Source of the DNA: Chloroflexota bacterium
Lineage (GTDB): Bacteria > Chloroflexota > Limnocylindria > P2-11E
Direction: 5' to 3'
Assembly (NCBI GenBank): GCA_025350745.1
Contig: JANXXG010000084.1
Location: forward strand, 1 to 6,636
DNA length: 6,636 nucleotides
Positions within the stretch are counted from its first letter, which is position 1; the number at the start of each line of letters is the position of its first letter. The notes below the pieces were generated by a model. The model was given only the letters and a program-made list of their open reading frames with translations. It had not been told where the DNA came from and did not search any database. Shown piece by piece: positions 3,913 through 6,636 of this stretch. The position numbers and the translations under genes were made by a program.

Positions 3913-5670
3913 ATGGGCATCGAGGATGCGCTGCGCGCCGTTGATGCGACCTTCGACCGGGCCGCCGGCGATGACTCGATCCCGGGGATCTCGTACGGCG
4001 TCGTGATCGGGGGCGAGCTCGTTCATGCGCGCGGCCTCGGCACGCTCCGCGACGGCGAGGACCGCGTCCCCGATGCCGACAGCGTGTTCCGGATCGCGTC
4101 GATGACGAAGAGCTTTACGGCCTCGGCCGCGGTACTGCTGCGCGACGAGGGCGCACTGCGGTTCGACGAGCCGGTGGGGACCTACGTGCCAGAGCTCGAA
4201 ACGCTGTGCGGCCCGACCGCGGACTCGCCGCCCGTCACGGTGCGGCATCTGCTGACCATGGCGAGCGGCCTGCCCACCGACGATCCGTGGGGCGACCGGC
4301 TGCAGGGGATGGATCTGTCCCGCTTCGCCGAGCTGCTCTCCAGTGGATTCGAGCCCGCCTGGGCGCCGGGCACGACCTTCGAGTACTCGAACCTGGGGTA
4401 CGGTATGCTCGGGCGCGCGCTCACGAACGTCAGCGGCACGGAGTACCGGGACCTCGTGCGGGCCCGCCTGCTCGATCCTCTCGGGATGGGCGCCACCGTG
4501 TACACCGCCGGGGAGGTGCCTTCCGACAGACTCGCGATCGGCTACGTCCGCCGCGACGACGCCTTCGTGGAGGAGCAGTTCGACGGGTACGGTGCGCTCG
4601 CCTCGATGGGCGGCATCTTCAGCTCGGTGCGCGACCTCGCCACCTGGGTGGCGGGGTTCGCCGACGCGTTCCCCGCGCGCGAGGGCCCCGAGGGATCCCA
4701 TCCGTTGTCCCGCGCCTCCCGCCGCGAGATGCAGCAGGTCCAGCGATCGTTCGACCCTGAGCTGAGGCGGCCCTCGACCGACGCCGTGCCCGAGGTGCTG
4801 AGCGGGGGCTACGGATTCGGGCTCTTCGTGATGCACGACCTTCGGCACGGCCAGGTGATAGGACACAGTGGGGGATACCCCGGGTTCGGATCGCACATGC
4901 GATGGCACCCGGCCTCGGGAGTGGGGGTCATCGCGCTCGGAAACCGGACCTACGCGCCGATGTCCAAGTACGCCGCCGAGGCGCTCACGACCTTGGTGAC
5001 GCGCGAGGCTGCTCCGGTCCGCCTGGTCGTGCCGTGGGATGCCACGCGAACCGCCCGGGCGCAGATGGAAGGTCTGCTGCGCGCCTGGGATGACAACGTG
5101 GCCGCCGAGGTGTTCGCCTTCAACGTGGACCTGGACGATCCGTTCGATCGCCGCCGCGTCGACATCGAACGGATCCGTGAACGCCACGGTGCGCTCTCGG
5201 CCGATCCTGACCTGCCGGAGGTGCCCCATTCGCCGGCGCACCACGTGTGGTGGCTGCGCGGATCGCGCGGCGGGCGGGTACGGGTCGAGATCCTGATGAC
5301 GGGCGAGCGTCCCCCCCGCGTGCAGACGTTCGAGCTGCGGTCGGTGCCGGATCCGTCGCCGGCGATGGCGGACGCGGTCCGCCGGGTCGCGGCGCTGACG
5401 GCCGAACCCGCGCCAGCCTGGCCCGACGAGCTCCCGCTCGCCGCCGGCATGGACCGGGCCGCGGTCGATCGCGCGCTCAGGGCAGCGTCCGCTCTGTTCG
5501 GACCGCTCAGGGTCGGCCCCGCCATCCGCGGCGACGGTGATCGCGATGTCACGGTGGAGCTCCGGGGCGATCGAGGGACCGTCGACCTGCGGCTCGCGCT
5601 CGACACGAACGGCGGCGCGTTCGGCGCCGTGTCGCTCGTGCCGCGGACGGTCTCGGCGCCGCGGGTGTGA
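3913..5670 (+). CDS. Serine hydrolase of the beta-lactamase (class C/PBP-like) family
   Basis: This 585-residue protein has a serine beta-lactamase-like domain in about residues 1-370. Ser63-x-x-Lys66 is in RIASMTKSFTA (the acylated Ser and general-base Lys), Tyr158-Ser-Asn160 in FEYSNLGYG, and His318-Ser-Gly320 in IGHSGGYPGFG. Supporting blocks are IPGISYGVVIGGELVHARG, VTVRHLLTMASGLP and LASMGGIFSSVRDLATWV. The family includes class C beta-lactamases, D-aminopeptidases and esterases; the substrate cannot be told. No signal peptide is visible, so a cytoplasmic esterase or peptidase is more likely than an antibiotic-resistance enzyme. Residues 371-585 form an extra region I do not recognise, with several predicted strands (VRVEILMTG, VDLRLALDT). 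The start fits the family N terminus although the Shine-Dalgarno is weak. A very long minus-strand frame opposite it is a composition shadow. Confidence 0.92.
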   Translation: MGIEDALRAVDATFDRAAGDDSIPGISYGVVIGGELVHARGLGTLRDGEDRVPDADSVFRIASMTKSFTASAAVLLRDEGALRFDEPVGTYVPELETLCGPTADSPPVTVRHLLTMASGLPTDDPWGDRLQGMDLSRFAELLSSGFEPAWAPGTTFEYSNLGYGMLGRALTNVSGTEYRDLVRARLLDPLGMGATVYTAGEVPSDRLAIGYVRRDDAFVEEQFDGYGALASMGGIFSSVRDLATWVAGFADAFPAREGPEGSHPLSRASRREMQQVQRSFDPELRRPSTDAVPEVLSGGYGFGLFVMHDLRHGQVIGHSGGYPGFGSHMRWHPASGVGVIALGNRTYAPMSKYAAEALTTLVTREAAPVRLVVPWDATRTARAQMEGLLRAWDDNVAAEVFAFNVDLDDPFDRRRVDIERIRERHGALSADPDLPEVPHSPAHHVWWLRGSRGGRVRVEILMTGERPPRVQTFELRSVPDPSPAMADAVRRVAALTAEPAPAWPDELPLAAGMDRAAVDRALRAASALFGPLRVGPAIRGDGDRDVTVELRGDRGTVDLRLALDTNGGAFGAVSLVPRTVSAPRV

Positions 5671-5849
5671 GTCAGTTGCTGAGAGCCTCGAGTGCGCCCT
5701 TCTGACGCTGTGAGCGAGATCGGCGTCTTGTTGCGACCGGGCACGAACCAAACGTAGATCTGCGAGAACGGGACCGCCACACGTACCTACCCGGCCATCT
5801 CACCGGCTATCCTCGGCCGGACCCTCACCGACCCGACAGGCCTGGGCGC
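5671..5849. other. Intergenic stretch with no supported gene
   Basis: These 179 bases between the hydrolase and the reductase pseudogene contain no open frame with recognisable protein features. CCGGCC (5791-5796) and GGCCGG (5815-5820) form a wide dyad. TATCCT (5808-5813) resembles a -10 box but has no matching -35. No T-run terminator follows the hydrolase gene. Confidence 0.4.
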
Positions 5850-6460
5850 ATGTCTGAACAGGCGAAGAAGAGCCCTTTCTACGACTTCCTTTCACGCTAC
5901 GCGGAAGGGGACTTCGAGTCCGACATGGCGGGCGCGACCCAGGACGAGGACTACCTGAACTGGCACGGCTACTGTCGTTGCCGTGAGATCCGCGAGGTCG
6001 ACGTGGTCCAGCAGGGGCTATCGCTCGTGGATCACCTGGAGGAACGCGACCTCATCCGCTACTGCGGCGAGACCGGGACGGCCGTCGTTACCTATGAACC
6101 GCTGGGCAGCGGGATCCTCACCGGGCAGTCACGTCCGATACCGATCCGATCTCGGTCTGGGGTGAGGACTTCGCCGAGTGGGGCTTCTACCAGCGCCTGT
6201 TCGCACCCGGAAGGATCGAACGCAGCCTCGCGGTCGTAGACCGACTGCGTGAGATCGCCGAGCGGTTCGAGACCACGGTGCCAAAGCTCGCTCTCGCGTG
6301 GAACCTTGCACAACCGGGCGTCACTTCCGCGATCGCCGGAAGTCGTAACCCCGCGCACGTGACCGAGAACGCGGCTGCAGTTGTCGTCGAACTCTCCTCC
6401 TCTGACCTCGCGGAGCTCGAAGACGTCATGCTGCTCGGGCCCGCGTTCGGCGAACCGTAG
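5850..6460 (+). pseudogene. Aldo/keto reductase pseudogene: N-terminal half missing, frameshifted
   Basis: From residue 42 or so the first frame matches the second half of an aldo/keto reductase: C-R-E-I-R-x-VDVVQ, LSLVDHLEERDLI, YCGETGTAVVTYEPLGSGIL-TG. At about 6122-6128 the reading shifts by one. Restoring one G to GGG gives TGAVTSDTD and continues into WGEDFAEWGFYQRLFAPGR, then KLALAWNLAQPGVTSAIAGS and RNPAHVTEN (the adenine/2'-phosphate-binding end), with a stop at 6458-6460. The first half of the barrel, with the catalytic Asp, Tyr, Lys and His, is absent. In its place are about 41 residues (MSEQAKKSPFYDFLSRYAEG and on) that I do not recognise and that look joined from another source. 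It could not be an active oxidoreductase. The frameshift alone might be a sequence error; the missing front half is not explained that way. Confidence 0.85.
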
Positions 6461-6475
6461 GCTCCTCAGACCCGG

Positions 6476-6510
6476 CCTCCAAGGGCTGTAGAGAGCCCCT
6501 GGAGGGTTCT
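6476..6510 (+). terminator. Terminator-like hairpin after the reductase pseudogene
   Basis: CCTCCA (6476-6481) pairs with TGGAGG (6500-6505), and GGGCT (6483-6487) with AGCCC (6494-6498), across one A-C mismatch (6482/6499). The loop is GTAGAG. GTTCTAT follows, a weak T-tract. It lies 15 bases after the stop at 6460. The stem is strong and bidirectional, so it may also end transcripts entering from the right. Confidence 0.65.
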
Positions 6511-6551
6511 ATCGTCTGCAGCTCCTGCCACAGTCCCGCGGAGACGGATGT

Positions 6552-6574
6552 GTCAGGGTGCTGCAGCACCTGAC
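6552..6574. repeat. Interrupted palindrome (11-bp arms, one bulged G)
   Basis: GTCAGGGTGCTG and CAGCACCTGAC are reverse complements apart from one extra G in the left arm, with no spacer. It could be an operator for a dimeric regulator or a cruciform. The rest of 6511-6636 shows no supported gene on either strand. Confidence 0.45.
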
Positions 6575-6636
6575 CGCCGACGCTGGGGCCGGAGGGTCAT
6601 CCGCTTGGCAACCCTCGTTGCCCGGGCACGGCGGTC

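Noticed and set aside
3880..5751. A 623-codon open frame on the minus strand opposite the beta-lactamase-family gene
   Set aside because: Its protein is Arg/His/Gly-rich with no motif, and the plus strand has the clear SxxK, YSN and HSG motifs. It is a shadow of high-GC codon use.

Overview
The window is high-GC DNA from an actinobacterium-like genome. The evidence is the strong G/C third-position bias, the GTG start, and an alpha/beta-hydrolase to class III adenylate-cyclase fusion of the kind common in Actinobacteria (compare Rv1900c of Mycobacterium tuberculosis). The taxon is an inference and I cannot name a species. It reads as an accessory region: a few intact genes sit among degraded gene pieces. 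No integrase, transposase, complete tRNA, rRNA or CRISPR array is visible.

Layout. (1) 3-734: 3' part of an unrecognised helical protein that enters from the left edge. (2) 854-1004 and 2786-2936: two direct copies of a 151-bp non-coding repeat with 4 mismatches and no gaps. Its 3' end is exactly the 3' half of a tRNA-Val(TAC): anticodon arm, variable loop, T arm, acceptor strand and discriminator. The 5' half is missing in both copies. (3) Between the repeats lies a family of hydrolase-cyclase genes in three states: a short broken C-terminal tail (about 1057-1140), an 87-residue ORF made by two in-frame internal deletions (1158-1421), and a full 450-residue gene (1422-2774) whose GTG directly follows the stop of the small ORF. 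(4) 3038-3382: a small cupin. (5) 3425-3592, minus strand: a 55-residue CxxC/HxxxC probable zinc-binding protein with a perfect hairpin joined to its Shine-Dalgarno. (6) 3690-3827: the leftover C-terminal tail of a short-chain dehydrogenase. (7) 3913-5670: a 585-residue serine beta-lactamase-family hydrolase with a long extra C-terminal part. (8) 5850-6460: an aldo/keto reductase pseudogene with its N-terminal half missing and one frameshift. (9) 6476-6510: terminator-like hairpin, then about 125 bases with a palindrome but no supported gene.

How it fits together. The hydrolase-cyclase would make cAMP or a related cyclic nucleotide in response to something sensed by its hydrolase-like half. 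That half has Asp-Pro where the family normally has the nucleophile Ser, so it may be a sensor rather than an enzyme. The most notable structure is the cyclase island bracketed by tRNA-half repeats. It could be a cassette captured at a tRNA attachment site, or a dispersed tRNA-derived repeat that has promoted local duplication and deletion. The other genes share no evident pathway.
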